Source: an uncultured Eubacteriales bacterium (GTDB lineage Bacteria > Bacillota > Clostridia > Tissierellales > Peptoniphilaceae). From it: a stretch of DNA of 64,000 nt. The notes below the pieces were generated by a model. That model saw only the letters and a program-made list of their open reading frames with translations. It was not told where the DNA came from and searched no databases. The first letter of the stretch is position 1. Each line of letters starts with the position of its first letter. Made by a program: the position numbers and the translations under genes. This document shows positions 1 to 7,228 of this stretch, piece by piece. The stretch is from contig UQDI01000004.1 of NCBI GenBank assembly GCA_900539725.1, positions 1 through 64,000 on the forward strand, written 5' to 3'.

Positions 1-9
1 TTTTTTCAT
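1..9 (-). CDS. Possible first codons of a leftward gene cut by the window edge
   Basis: Reading the minus strand, an ATG (complement of 7-9) is followed by two AAA codons (Met-Lys-Lys) and then leaves the window. An AAGGGGG ribosome-binding sequence (complement of 17-23) sits 7 nt upstream. Only three codons are visible, so product and reality cannot be judged. The evidence is the start context and the absence of any rightward gene here. Confidence 0.3.
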
Positions 10-16
10 TAAAATA

Positions 17-48
17 CCCCCTTATTTCCGTGTCCGGATTTAAGGGGG
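17..48 (-). promoter_or_regulatory. Hairpin covering the ribosome binding site of the leftward gene
   Basis: A fully symmetric inverted repeat: an 8-bp arm (CCCCCTTA with TAAGGGGG), a 2x2 internal loop, a 4-bp inner stem (TCCG with CGGA) and a four-base loop. On the minus strand its 3' arm is the AAGGGGG Shine-Dalgarno of the possible gene starting at position 9, so folding would hide it. No long T run follows on either side, which argues against a plain terminator. The structure is seen; translational control is inferred. Confidence 0.45.
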
Positions 49-90
49 CAGTACAGTTTTACTTGTGTGTTTTTCTTTGCAATATTTTTT

Positions 91-197
91 CGAGCACGAA
101 GTGCCAAAGTTTATTTAATTTGTGATAAGTTAAAAAAAGTATATAAGGTTTTCGAGTGCGAAGCACCAAGGTTCCCGTCCACATGGACGAGGTTCTT
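91..197. repeat. Gene-free DNA with two variant copies of a small palindrome
   Basis: Two related elements lie here. At 94-104 the stem is GCAC-GAA-GTGC; at 156-166 it is GTGC-GAA-GCAC, in the same surrounding context (TTCGAG before, CCAA after). Both arms changed together, so pairing is kept. At 168-197 a module with the stem CGTCC-ACAT-GGACG and flanks AAGGTTC and GGTTCTT follows; it recurs at 416-445 with a different loop. No convincing gene is present: the open frame over 67-339 has no ribosome binding site and an arginine- and aromatic-rich composition unlike a real protein. Confidence 0.5.
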
Positions 198-334
198 CTA
201 TTTTAAATTGCCGAGGGAAATTGCAAGGTTGTTAAGTCCATGCACCAAGAGAACGAGTGAAATGAAGTTCGATTGGCAATGCATGCCTTATGCCAGAGAT
301 CACAAAGGTATCGAGCGAAGCGAAGATAGCTTTG

Positions 335-469
335 ATTGATCTTACGGCCTGGACCCAATAGACGCTTTAGCGTCGTCATTGGGTGAGGTCCTTTTACATT
401 GCCAAAGGCGATGGCAAGGTTCACGTCCGTAAGGACGGGGTTCTTATTTTTCTCGCTTATAAGATCAAT
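335..469. ncRNA. Candidate structured RNA or palindromic element
   Basis: A 10-bp perfect long-range pair (ATTGATCTTA at 335-344, TAAGATCAAT at 460-469) encloses three local hairpins: 351-391 (GGACC and CCCAAT outer arms around GACGC-TTTA-GCGTC), 399-417 (TTGCC with GGCAA) and 424-437 (CGTCC-GTAA-GGACG, a GNRA-type loop). The nested arrangement looks like a multi-branched RNA or a complex dispersed repeat. No promoter was recognised, so transcription is unproven. Confidence 0.4.
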
Positions 470-516
470 TTAAGTTTATTCTTTTAAAGAATGGTTTTTT
501 TATTTACAAACAAAAA

Positions 517-638
517 AATTTTCAATCAGAATTGATGGATAGGGCGAAGTGGAATGAGCGAGCGACTGAGCTGTACTATTAGGTACACGATAGGAGTGAG
601 CGAACGAACGAGCGCTAGGCGCAATTCTAATAAAAATT
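517..638. repeat. Second structured element upstream of ctsR
   Basis: Outer arms AATTTT (517-522) with AAAATT (633-638) and AGAATTG (528-534) with CAATTCT (622-628) enclose GC-richer DNA made of GAGCGA/GAACGA-type units and a small GTAC...GTAC palindrome. It ends about 30 bp before the ctsR -35 box. It resembles the preceding elements in composition and may be a dispersed repeat or an RNA. The pairing is seen; function is unknown. Confidence 0.4.
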
Positions 639-670
639 TATACAAAATAGTTACACTTAATGTTTATCCA

Positions 671-716
671 TTGCACATCTTGGGTACTTATGTTATAATA
701 GTCAAAGAAGGTCAAA
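671..716 (+). promoter_or_regulatory. ctsR promoter with overlapping CtsR operator
   Basis: -35 TTGCAC (671-676), 17-bp spacer, -10 TATAAT (694-699) preceded by TG at 691-692 (extended -10). Immediately downstream, 700-716 carries the tandem heptad AGTCAAA-GAA-GGTCAAA, matching the known CtsR operator (RGTCAAA direct repeat with a 3-nt spacer). It covers the expected transcription start, so bound CtsR should block the operon: autoregulated heat-shock control. Confidence 0.92.
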
Positions 717-725
717 GGTGAGAAT

Positions 726-1184
726 ATGTTAAGCGATGAAATACAATATTTTTTAAACAATTTAATTGAAGAAGAAGGCGGCAGCATACTTATCAAAAGG
801 AGCGACATTGCCGTTAGATTCAACTGTTCGCCAAGTCAAATCAACTATGTCTTGACGACAAGGTTTGCGCCTCACTTTGGTTACTACATTCAGTCGAGAA
901 GGGGCGAGGGCGGCTATATCAAGATCGAGAAGCTTGATCTTTTAGAGGATGAAGACGCATACAAAGAGATACTCATGGAAGCTATTGGCGATAGCATCAC
1001 CATAAAAGAGGCTCACGACATCATCAGAAAGCTTTGTGATGACGAGATCATTACAAAGGATGAGAAGGAGATAATACTTGCTTCGATTGACGATAGGGCT
1101 CTTGCCATTGACATAGACAAGAGAAATGCACTTAGAAGTGATATATTAAAGAACATCCTATTGGTTTTACTGAAAAGGGGGTAG
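726..1184 (+). CDS. ctsR: CtsR, repressor of class III heat-shock genes
   Basis: 152 aa, the usual CtsR length. An N-terminal winged helix-turn-helix (about residues 1-70) binds the GGTCAAA heptad and a C-terminal four-helix domain dimerises. It is the first gene of ctsR-mcsA-mcsB-clpC and has a matching operator at 700-716. The wing, where B. subtilis CtsR has a tetraglycine thermosensor loop (RGGGGYIRI from memory), reads RRGEGGYIKI here, so one glycine is replaced by glutamate. That could alter heat sensing. Identity is secure from sequence, context and operator; the effect of the substitution is inference. Confidence 0.95.
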   Translation: MLSDEIQYFLNNLIEEEGGSILIKRSDIAVRFNCSPSQINYVLTTRFAPHFGYYIQSRRGEGGYIKIEKLDLLEDEDAYKEILMEAIGDSITIKEAHDIIRKLCDDEIITKDEKEIILASIDDRALAIDIDKRNALRSDILKNILLVLLKRG

Positions 1185-1188
1185 TAAA

Positions 1189-1752
1189 ATGTTATGCGAT
1201 GAATGCCACAAGAATGAAGCGATGATTAATTTAAAGCTGATATTGGACGGCGAAATTATTGAAAAACACTTATGCACTGAATGTGCACTGAAGGACTTTA
1301 ACGAAATGAATCAAGGAGAATATGGAGAATATACGGATATGAATATAAATGAAAGCGATATAAGGAGCCTTTTTGAGGGCTTGCAAAAGCTATTTGGCTC
1401 GTTCGAAACTTATGAGTTCGAGGAAAAGGAGTGCCCGAACTGCCACATGAAGTTCAGTGATTTCAACAAGAACAGAACGCTTGGCTGCGAGGAGTGCTAC
1501 AAGACTTTTGCCTACGAGATCAGACCGATTTTGAACTCTCTAAGGGGCGAAAAAACTTATGAGGGCCTACTACCAAAGAGGTATATGGACGCAAATCCTA
1601 TGCACATGGAGATTATCTCTCTTAAGAAGGAGCTAGAAGCCGCAATACAAGACGAAAACTACGAGAGAGCTGCTGAGCTTAGGGACGAGATCAAGGCGAA
1701 GTCCACGAAGGAGAAGGTGGAAGATGGCGAAATCAATGACAATTTACAATAA
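1189..1752 (+). CDS. mcsA: McsA, zinc-binding adaptor of the McsB/ClpC system
   Basis: 187 aa, starting 4 nt after ctsR with an AAAAGGGGG ribosome binding site. Four CxxC motifs form the zinc-binding half: C3/C6, a CTEC motif near residue 30, CPNC near 83 and CEEC near 103. A C-terminal UVR motif (about 145-175, with NYERAAELRDEI) matches the ClpC- and McsB-interacting region. In B. subtilis McsA activates the arginine kinase McsB and links it to ClpC. It overlaps the next gene by 29 nt. All expected cysteines are present, unlike the degenerate catalytic positions of its partner. Confidence 0.93.
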   Translation: MLCDECHKNEAMINLKLILDGEIIEKHLCTECALKDFNEMNQGEYGEYTDMNINESDIRSLFEGLQKLFGSFETYEFEEKECPNCHMKFSDFNKNRTLGCEECYKTFAYEIRPILNSLRGEKTYEGLLPKRYMDANPMHMEIISLKKELEAAIQDENYERAAELRDEIKAKSTKEKVEDGEINDNLQ

Positions 1753-2764
1753 ATATATACTAAACACGATTGTTTCTCTAAAGAGGAACATCAAGGGCTA
1801 CAAGTACCCTGACATGCTGATGTGGTCTAAGCTTAACGAGATTTTGAATATGGTTTTGGAAGCTTTAAAAAACACTAGCTACAGCTTTATGCTTTATGAA
1901 GTATCAAATATGGATAAAGAAAAGTTTGAGTACTTTTTAGCTAAGGGTTTTATGGATGAGTCAGTGAAAGAGAATATCACAAGAACTAAGCTTTTGCTTG
2001 ATGAGGACAAGTCCATCGCCATAGTTATAAATAACAATGACCATATTGAGATCAGAGTTCTTGGCACGGCAAGCGCTGACGAGCTAGTTGACATCGCCAT
2101 AGACGTGGAGCGTGAGCTTGATAAGTCAATCGAGTTCCAATTCGACGAAAACTACGGCTATCTTACGAGTGATCCCGTTAACATTGGCAATGGCATTAGC
2201 ATAGCTAAAATCGTTCATCTTTACAGAAGGGACGAGTTTAACAAGGATGAGCTAAAGAGCGATGATATGTCAAAGATTAGGCTTACACCGCTTGTGGGAC
2301 CAAATGGCTCTAAGATAGAGGACATCTACATCTTAGACGCTAATGTAAACAAGTTTACTAATATCGAGTCGTTTAAAAAGCTTTCCATGCTGACTGACCA
2401 AAACGTAATTGTTTACGAGAATGAAAATAGACGCAGGTACCTTGAGCAAAATTACATCTTGATGAAGGATAGAATTATGAAGGCTTTGGAGATGATTAAG
2501 GTGGCGAGCCTTATCAGCTACGACGAGGCACTTATCTACCTATCGAACCTGATGTTCGCAAGGAGCATGGACTTACTTGAGCCAGTTGATAGCAGCATCG
2601 ACGCTGCTCTATATCAAATGATAACACCTGAAGCTATCGAGTATACTTACTCCATTAGCGACAAGTCAGAAATTGACCAAAAGAGAGCGACTATACTTAG
2701 GGAAAAGCTTAGCAAGGTAAAATTTATTGACAAGGATATTAAGGAAGAAGAAAATAATTTATAG
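1724..2764 (+). CDS. mcsB: McsB homologue, probably inactive as a protein arginine kinase
   Basis: 346 aa, close to normal McsB length (about 350-360). The fold signature is intact along the whole protein: YLTS at 146-149, the HL context near 165 and the C-terminal KRATILREKL align with B. subtilis McsB. Catalytic landmarks are lost. The NEEDH loop that supplies a catalytic glutamate is NNNDH (103-107); the CPTNVGTG cysteine is Asp150; the RGxYGEG loop that holds the second glutamate is LVGPNG (190-195); and the N-terminal SSRxRLARN arginines read IVSLKRN. The start overlaps mcsA, implying translational coupling. Retention in the operon suggests a scaffold or adaptor role with McsA. The comparison sequence is from memory; residues here are read directly. 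Confidence 0.88.
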   Translation: MAKSMTIYNKYILNTIVSLKRNIKGYKYPDMLMWSKLNEILNMVLEALKNTSYSFMLYEVSNMDKEKFEYFLAKGFMDESVKENITRTKLLLDEDKSIAIVINNNDHIEIRVLGTASADELVDIAIDVERELDKSIEFQFDENYGYLTSDPVNIGNGISIAKIVHLYRRDEFNKDELKSDDMSKIRLTPLVGPNGSKIEDIYILDANVNKFTNIESFKKLSMLTDQNVIVYENENRRRYLEQNYILMKDRIMKALEMIKVASLISYDEALIYLSNLMFARSMDLLEPVDSSIDAALYQMITPEAIEYTYSISDKSEIDQKRATILREKLSKVKFIDKDIKEEENNL

Positions 2765-2790
2765 ATTGATATATAAGAAAGGAGATAAAT

Positions 2791-5265
2791 ATGGCGGTTT
2801 TTGGAAGATTTACTAGAAATGCAAGATTCTCATTTCAAATAGCCGAAGAAGAAGCTAGAAGGATGTTCAAAAGCGAAGTGGACCCTTCTCACGTTTTGAT
2901 TGGCATTTTAAGCGCAAACACGACTAAGGCATCTGAAATTTTGAGGCAAAACGGCCTTGAAATGGAAGCCCTTAGAGAAATGGTGGAAAAACTATCTGTG
3001 CTTGATGTGAAAAAGCCAGAGGATATATATTATTCAGCAAGTTTAAAATATGTGATTGAGGAGTCCATCAAGATGGCGAACCAAGCAGGAGCGCCAATTG
3101 TAACGACTGAGCACATACTTTACTCGATTGTGAAGATGAATGAAGCGCCTGTATCCATCATCTTAGAGAGATTTGGCGTAGATAGAGAGAGGGTTCTTTC
3201 AGCTCTTTCAGGCTACCTAAATAGCCTAAGAAGCTTTAACCAAGGCGGCTTCCAAGACGAAGACGGCTTTGATGAAGATGCCGCTGATGATGGTGAAGCA
3301 CTTCAAAAATACACTTTGGACTTAAATGAGCTTGCTATAAAGGATAAGATAGATCCTGTAATTGGCAGAGCATCTGAAATTGAGAGACTTATTCAAATAC
3401 TAATGAGAAGGACAAAGAATAATCCTGTTCTAATCGGTGAACCAGGTGTCGGCAAGACAGCCATCGCCGAAGGTCTAGCTCAAAGAATTGTTTCAGGCAA
3501 TGTTCCTGAAATCATCAGAGATAAGAAGATATTCTCCCTTGACTTAACTAGCCTGATAGCTGGATCAAAGTACAGGGGCGAGTTTGAGAGCAGAATCAAG
3601 AATTTACTTGAAGAGCTTAGAGAAAGAGACGACGTAATTCTATTTATAGATGAAATTCATACTATAGTAGGAGCGGGCTCGTCTGAAGGCTCGCTTGACG
3701 CGTCAAACATACTAAAACCATACCTTACAAGAGGCGAAATACAAATCATTGGTGCGACAACTGTTGATGAATACAGAAAATATGTAGAAAAGGACGCGGC
3801 TCTTGAAAGAAGGCTTCAAACCATCATGGTGGAAGAGCCTAGTGAAGAAGATGCTATAAAGATTATAGAAGGACTTAAGGACAAGTACGAAGCACATCAC
3901 AGGGTATTAATCTCGCACGAAGCCATTGAGGCGGCAGTGACATTATCAAAGAGATATATCTCAGACAGATATTTACCAGACAAGGCCATAGACCTAATTG
4001 ACGAGGCGCAATCACTTGTTAGAATGAAAAATTATGTAAGACCACTCTCACTTAAGGAGATAGAGGACGAGCTAAAAGAGATTGCATCTGAAAAGATTCA
4101 AGCGATACAAGCTCAAGACTTTGAAAAGGCTGCTCAGCTAAGGGACAAGGAGCGCGAGCTTAAGGACAAGATGGACCTAGACAGAACTGAGTGGAAGCAA
4201 AAGTCCGAGCTTAACAGCATGAAGATTGGCTTTGACGATATCGCAAGAGTTGTCTCGAAATGGACCGGCATCCCTGTTGAAAAGCTTAGTGAAGAAGAAA
4301 AGGAAAAACTACTAAACTTAGATAAGAAGCTAAAATCAAGAGTCATAGGCCAAGACGAGGCGATAGATGTACTTAGCCACTCGATAAAGAGGGCGAGAGT
4401 CGGCTTAAAGGACAAGAACAAGCCGATAGGCAGCTTTATCTTTGTTGGACCAACTGGTGTCGGCAAAACTTATCTAGCCAAAGCGCTTGCAGAGAGCTTA
4501 TTTAACGACGAAAACGCTATGATACGTATAGACATGAGTGAGTACATGGAAAAGTACAGCGTATCTAAGCTTATAGGTTCGCCACCAGGCTACGTTGGCT
4601 ACGATGAGGGCGGGCAGCTAACTGAAGCGATTAGGAAGAAGCCATTCTCAGTAGTTTTATTTGATGAGATTGAAAAAGCTCATCCAGATGTATTTAATGC
4701 ACTACTACAGCTTCTTGACGATGGCAGATTAACTGATTCAAAGGGAAGAACTGTCGATTTTAAAAACGCGGTCATCATCATGACAAGTAACGTTGGTGCA
4801 AGCAGATTCAAAAAGCAAAATACTTATGGCTTTGGAGATGCATCGAGCGAAGAAAGAAGCGAAAAGAAGAAAATTTCCGAGATTGCTAACGAAGAGCTTA
4901 AAAAGACATTTAGACCAGAGTTTTTAAACAGGGTCGACGACATCGTTGTATTTAACCAATTAAAAGAAAATGATATAGAAAAAATCGTTCACTTGATGGC
5001 GGAAGACCTTAAGGCGAAACTTAAGGAGATGGGCCTAAATATCGAGATAGACAAGTCAGTTGAAGACGAGATCGCTAAGAAGGGCTTTGACCTTGAATAT
5101 GGAGCAAGACCTTTAGAGAGAACATTTAAGAAGATGATAGAGGATAGATTATCTGAAGAAATTTTGAAAAATAATGTTTCTAAGGATAAGAGCATCACTA
5201 TATACTACAATGGTAAGGAATTGGAATTTAAAAATGGCAAAGAAGAAGAGCTTATACAAGTGTAG
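2791..5265 (+). CDS. clpC: ClpC, AAA+ unfoldase of the Clp protease
   Basis: 824 aa, full length. It has an N-terminal double Clp repeat (about 1-145), a first AAA+ domain with Walker A GEPGVGKT (about residue 218), a middle domain containing a UVR motif (FEKAAQLRDKE) for McsA/MecA-type docking, and a second AAA+ domain with GPTGVGKT and sensor regions. ClpC threads substrates into ClpP, which is not in this window. Two oddities: in the first N-domain repeat the phospho-arginine-binding glutamate (E32 in B. subtilis) is Ser33, while the second (E106) is kept as Glu107; and the ClpP-docking loop, usually VGF/LGF/IGF, reads YGF. The ribosome binding site is GAAAGGAG. Confidence 0.95.
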   Translation: MAVFGRFTRNARFSFQIAEEEARRMFKSEVDPSHVLIGILSANTTKASEILRQNGLEMEALREMVEKLSVLDVKKPEDIYYSASLKYVIEESIKMANQAGAPIVTTEHILYSIVKMNEAPVSIILERFGVDRERVLSALSGYLNSLRSFNQGGFQDEDGFDEDAADDGEALQKYTLDLNELAIKDKIDPVIGRASEIERLIQILMRRTKNNPVLIGEPGVGKTAIAEGLAQRIVSGNVPEIIRDKKIFSLDLTSLIAGSKYRGEFESRIKNLLEELRERDDVILFIDEIHTIVGAGSSEGSLDASNILKPYLTRGEIQIIGATTVDEYRKYVEKDAALERRLQTIMVEEPSEEDAIKIIEGLKDKYEAHHRVLISHEAIEAAVTLSKRYISDRYLPDKAIDLIDEAQSLVRMKNYVRPLSLKEIEDELKEIASEKIQAIQAQDFEKAAQLRDKERELKDKMDLDRTEWKQKSELNSMKIGFDDIARVVSKWTGIPVEKLSEEEKEKLLNLDKKLKSRVIGQDEAIDVLSHSIKRARVGLKDKNKPIGSFIFVGPTGVGKTYLAKALAESLFNDENAMIRIDMSEYMEKYSVSKLIGSPPGYVGYDEGGQLTEAIRKKPFSVVLFDEIEKAHPDVFNALLQLLDDGRLTDSKGRTVDFKNAVIIMTSNVGASRFKKQNTYGFGDASSEERSEKKKISEIANEELKKTFRPEFLNRVDDIVVFNQLKENDIEKIVHLMAEDLKAKLKEMGLNIEIDKSVEDEIAKKGFDLEYGARPLERTFKKMIEDRLSEEILKNNVSKDKSITIYYNGKELEFKNGKEEELIQV

Positions 5266-6595
5266 CGAGTGTGGCTACGAATCCAGCGGCTACTTAGGCA
5301 AATGCCCCGAGTGTGGTTCTTGGGGCAGCCTTAAGGAAGTTTTGGAGGATACAAAAAAAGCAGTAAAAAAAGAAAAAAGCGTAAGAAGCAAGGCTATGCA
5401 GCTAAAGACTGTCACTTCGTCAAACTCAGATAGGCTCAAGACAAGCTTCGAAGAGTTTAACAGAGTTATGGGTGAGGGCATAGTTAAGGACTCGGTCACA
5501 ATACTTACAGCTAAGCCAGGCGCCGGCAAAAGTACACTTCTTTTGCAAATAGCGAACGACGCATGCAAAAAGGGCCTTAAGGTCTTATACGCTTCAGGTG
5601 AAGAGTCCGAGAGCCAAATCAAGCAAAGGGCAGATAGGATACTTGATACTATCGAGGATGATCTATACATCATAAGCGACATGAGCCTTGACAATATTAA
5701 GGAAGAAGTCCTTAGGGTCGACGCCGACATGGTAGTCGTTGACTCGATACAAACAGTTGAGCTTGATGAGTACAAGCCATCGAGACCTGCCTCGCCAACA
5801 CAAACCGTTGAGTGTGCTTATGAATTAGTTAATCTTGCTAAAAATATACAAAGGCCTCGTATAGTTTTTATCGTGGGTCAAATGACTAAAGATGATGAAT
5901 TAAGAGGCGTGAGAACACTAGAGCACCTTGTAGATACCGTTCTAGTTATGGATACTTATCAAAACGATTCACTTAGGACCATTGTCGCGAGCAAAAACCG
6001 TTATGGCGCCACAGGCGAGATGGGCTTTATGAATATGCAAGAGAAGGGCCTTGTATCGATCGACAATCCGAGCGAGTACTTTGTTTCGTCAAGGAAAGAA
6101 AACAATTTCCCTGGCAGTGCCATCACCGTAAATATGGAGGGGACTAGACCAGTCATACTTGAGGTCGAAGCCCTTGTAACGAAGTCATATACACCATATC
6201 CATCGCGTATAAGCGAGAATATGTCAAGAGAAAAACTAAATACACTGCTTTCAATCATGGAGAAGCGATTAAATGTCGATATGTTTGATAAAAACGTCGT
6301 AATCAAGTCCATGGGAGGACTTAAGCTTAAAGAAGACGCATCGAACCTTGCTTTAATCGCGGCAATATATTCACAGCTAGTGAATAGGGTATTGAACTCA
6401 GACACAGTATATATAGCCGACATATCCTTAACGGGCGAACTTAAAAAAGTGCCTCAGCTTGAGAGAAGACTTAAAGAAGCCGAACGCATGGGATATAAGA
6501 GGGCAGTAATCAGTAGCGAGGCAAAACTAGCTACAAAATTTACAAAACTAGAGCTAATTAAATGCTCTTCCTTAATAGATGCACTAAAAGTTTAA
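5234..6595 (+). CDS. radA: RadA (Sms), recombination helicase
   Basis: 453 aa from the ATG at 5234, which overlaps the clpC end by 32 nt. The frame stays open further upstream, but this start puts the conserved zinc finger (CSEC...CPEC) at the N-terminus as in other RadA proteins. A RecA-like domain follows with Walker A KPGAGKST, then the RadA-specific motif as KNRYG (usually KNRFG) and a C-terminal Lon-protease-like domain. RadA acts as a branch-migrating helicase in recombination. In B. subtilis disA follows radA; here it is absent and carD follows. Confidence 0.93.
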   Translation: MAKKKSLYKCSECGYESSGYLGKCPECGSWGSLKEVLEDTKKAVKKEKSVRSKAMQLKTVTSSNSDRLKTSFEEFNRVMGEGIVKDSVTILTAKPGAGKSTLLLQIANDACKKGLKVLYASGEESESQIKQRADRILDTIEDDLYIISDMSLDNIKEEVLRVDADMVVVDSIQTVELDEYKPSRPASPTQTVECAYELVNLAKNIQRPRIVFIVGQMTKDDELRGVRTLEHLVDTVLVMDTYQNDSLRTIVASKNRYGATGEMGFMNMQEKGLVSIDNPSEYFVSSRKENNFPGSAITVNMEGTRPVILEVEALVTKSYTPYPSRISENMSREKLNTLLSIMEKRLNVDMFDKNVVIKSMGGLKLKEDASNLALIAAIYSQLVNRVLNSDTVYIADISLTGELKKVPQLERRLKEAERMGYKRAVISSEAKLATKFTKLELIKCSSLIDALKV

Positions 6596-6632
6596 TAGAT
6601 GCACTAAAATTTTAAAAAAATCTATAAAAGGC

Positions 6633-6695
6633 TTGACAAAGATTATATAATATGATATCATAAAACTTTACTTTTTAGCCGAACTGTGATATAAT
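6633..6695 (+). promoter_or_regulatory. carD promoter region (two possible -10 boxes)
   Basis: The best promoter is TTGACA (6633-6638), 17 bp, TATCAT (6656-6661). A second TATAAT (6690-6695) lies closer to the gene but with a poor -35. The 148-bp gap after radA therefore starts a new transcription unit for carD and possibly yacL-ispD-ispF. No clear terminator hairpin was seen after radA. Confidence 0.65.
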
Positions 6696-6743
6696 ATACT
6701 ATAGGTATGAGATTATCATCTAAGGAAAAGGGAGGCGAGAAGT

Positions 6744-7220
6744 ATGTATGAAGTAGGAGATATGGTTTGTTATCCAATGCATGGAGCGGGCATCATAGTC
6801 GACATAGAAAAGAAAAACATTCTAGGCAAGAGTGAAGAGTATTTTGTTGTTAAGATACCTATAGGTGCTATGAAGGTTATGATACCTGTTAAAAATGCAG
6901 AAAAAAGAGGGATAAGATCAATCATTGAGAAAGAAAAGTTAAAAGATGTAGTTGAAGTATTAAAGGAAGAACCGACAAAGATGAGCACTAACTGGAACAA
7001 GAGAGTTAGGGATAATACTGCGATTTTGAAGGAAGGAGACATCTTCGAAGTTGCTAAAGTTTACCGTAACCTAAAGAGCTTGGATGATAAGAGAAATCTT
7101 TCGACCGGAGAAAAAAAGATACTTCACGACACAAAGAACATTTTGATGAGTGAAATGATACTCTCTTCCGGCAAATCATACGAAGAAATTGACAAAATTA
7201 TCTACGAGGCAGTAGAGTAG
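6744..7220 (+). CDS. CarD/CdnL-family RNA polymerase-binding regulator
   Basis: 158 aa. The N-terminal RNAP-interacting domain opens with YEVGDMVCYPMHGAG (residues 2-16), typical of CarD/CdnL. The family binds the RNA polymerase beta subunit and stabilises open promoter complexes, often of rRNA and growth genes. The start is supported by GGGAGGCGAG. It is followed 8 nt later by yacL, and it occupies the place that disA has in the Bacillus gene order. Confidence 0.9.
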   Translation: MYEVGDMVCYPMHGAGIIVDIEKKNILGKSEEYFVVKIPIGAMKVMIPVKNAEKRGIRSIIEKEKLKDVVEVLKEEPTKMSTNWNKRVRDNTAILKEGDIFEVAKVYRNLKSLDDKRNLSTGEKKILHDTKNILMSEMILSSGKSYEEIDKIIYEAVE

Positions 7221-7228
7221 GAGGAAAA

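Noticed and set aside
67..339. Open frame of 90 codons in the first intergenic region
   Set aside because: No ribosome binding site, sequence made of hairpin repeats, odd composition, and an opposing frame overlaps it; treated as non-coding.
1724..2764. mcsB as a pseudogene
   Set aside because: The frame is intact and the rest of the sequence is conserved, so a functional non-catalytic protein is more likely than decay.
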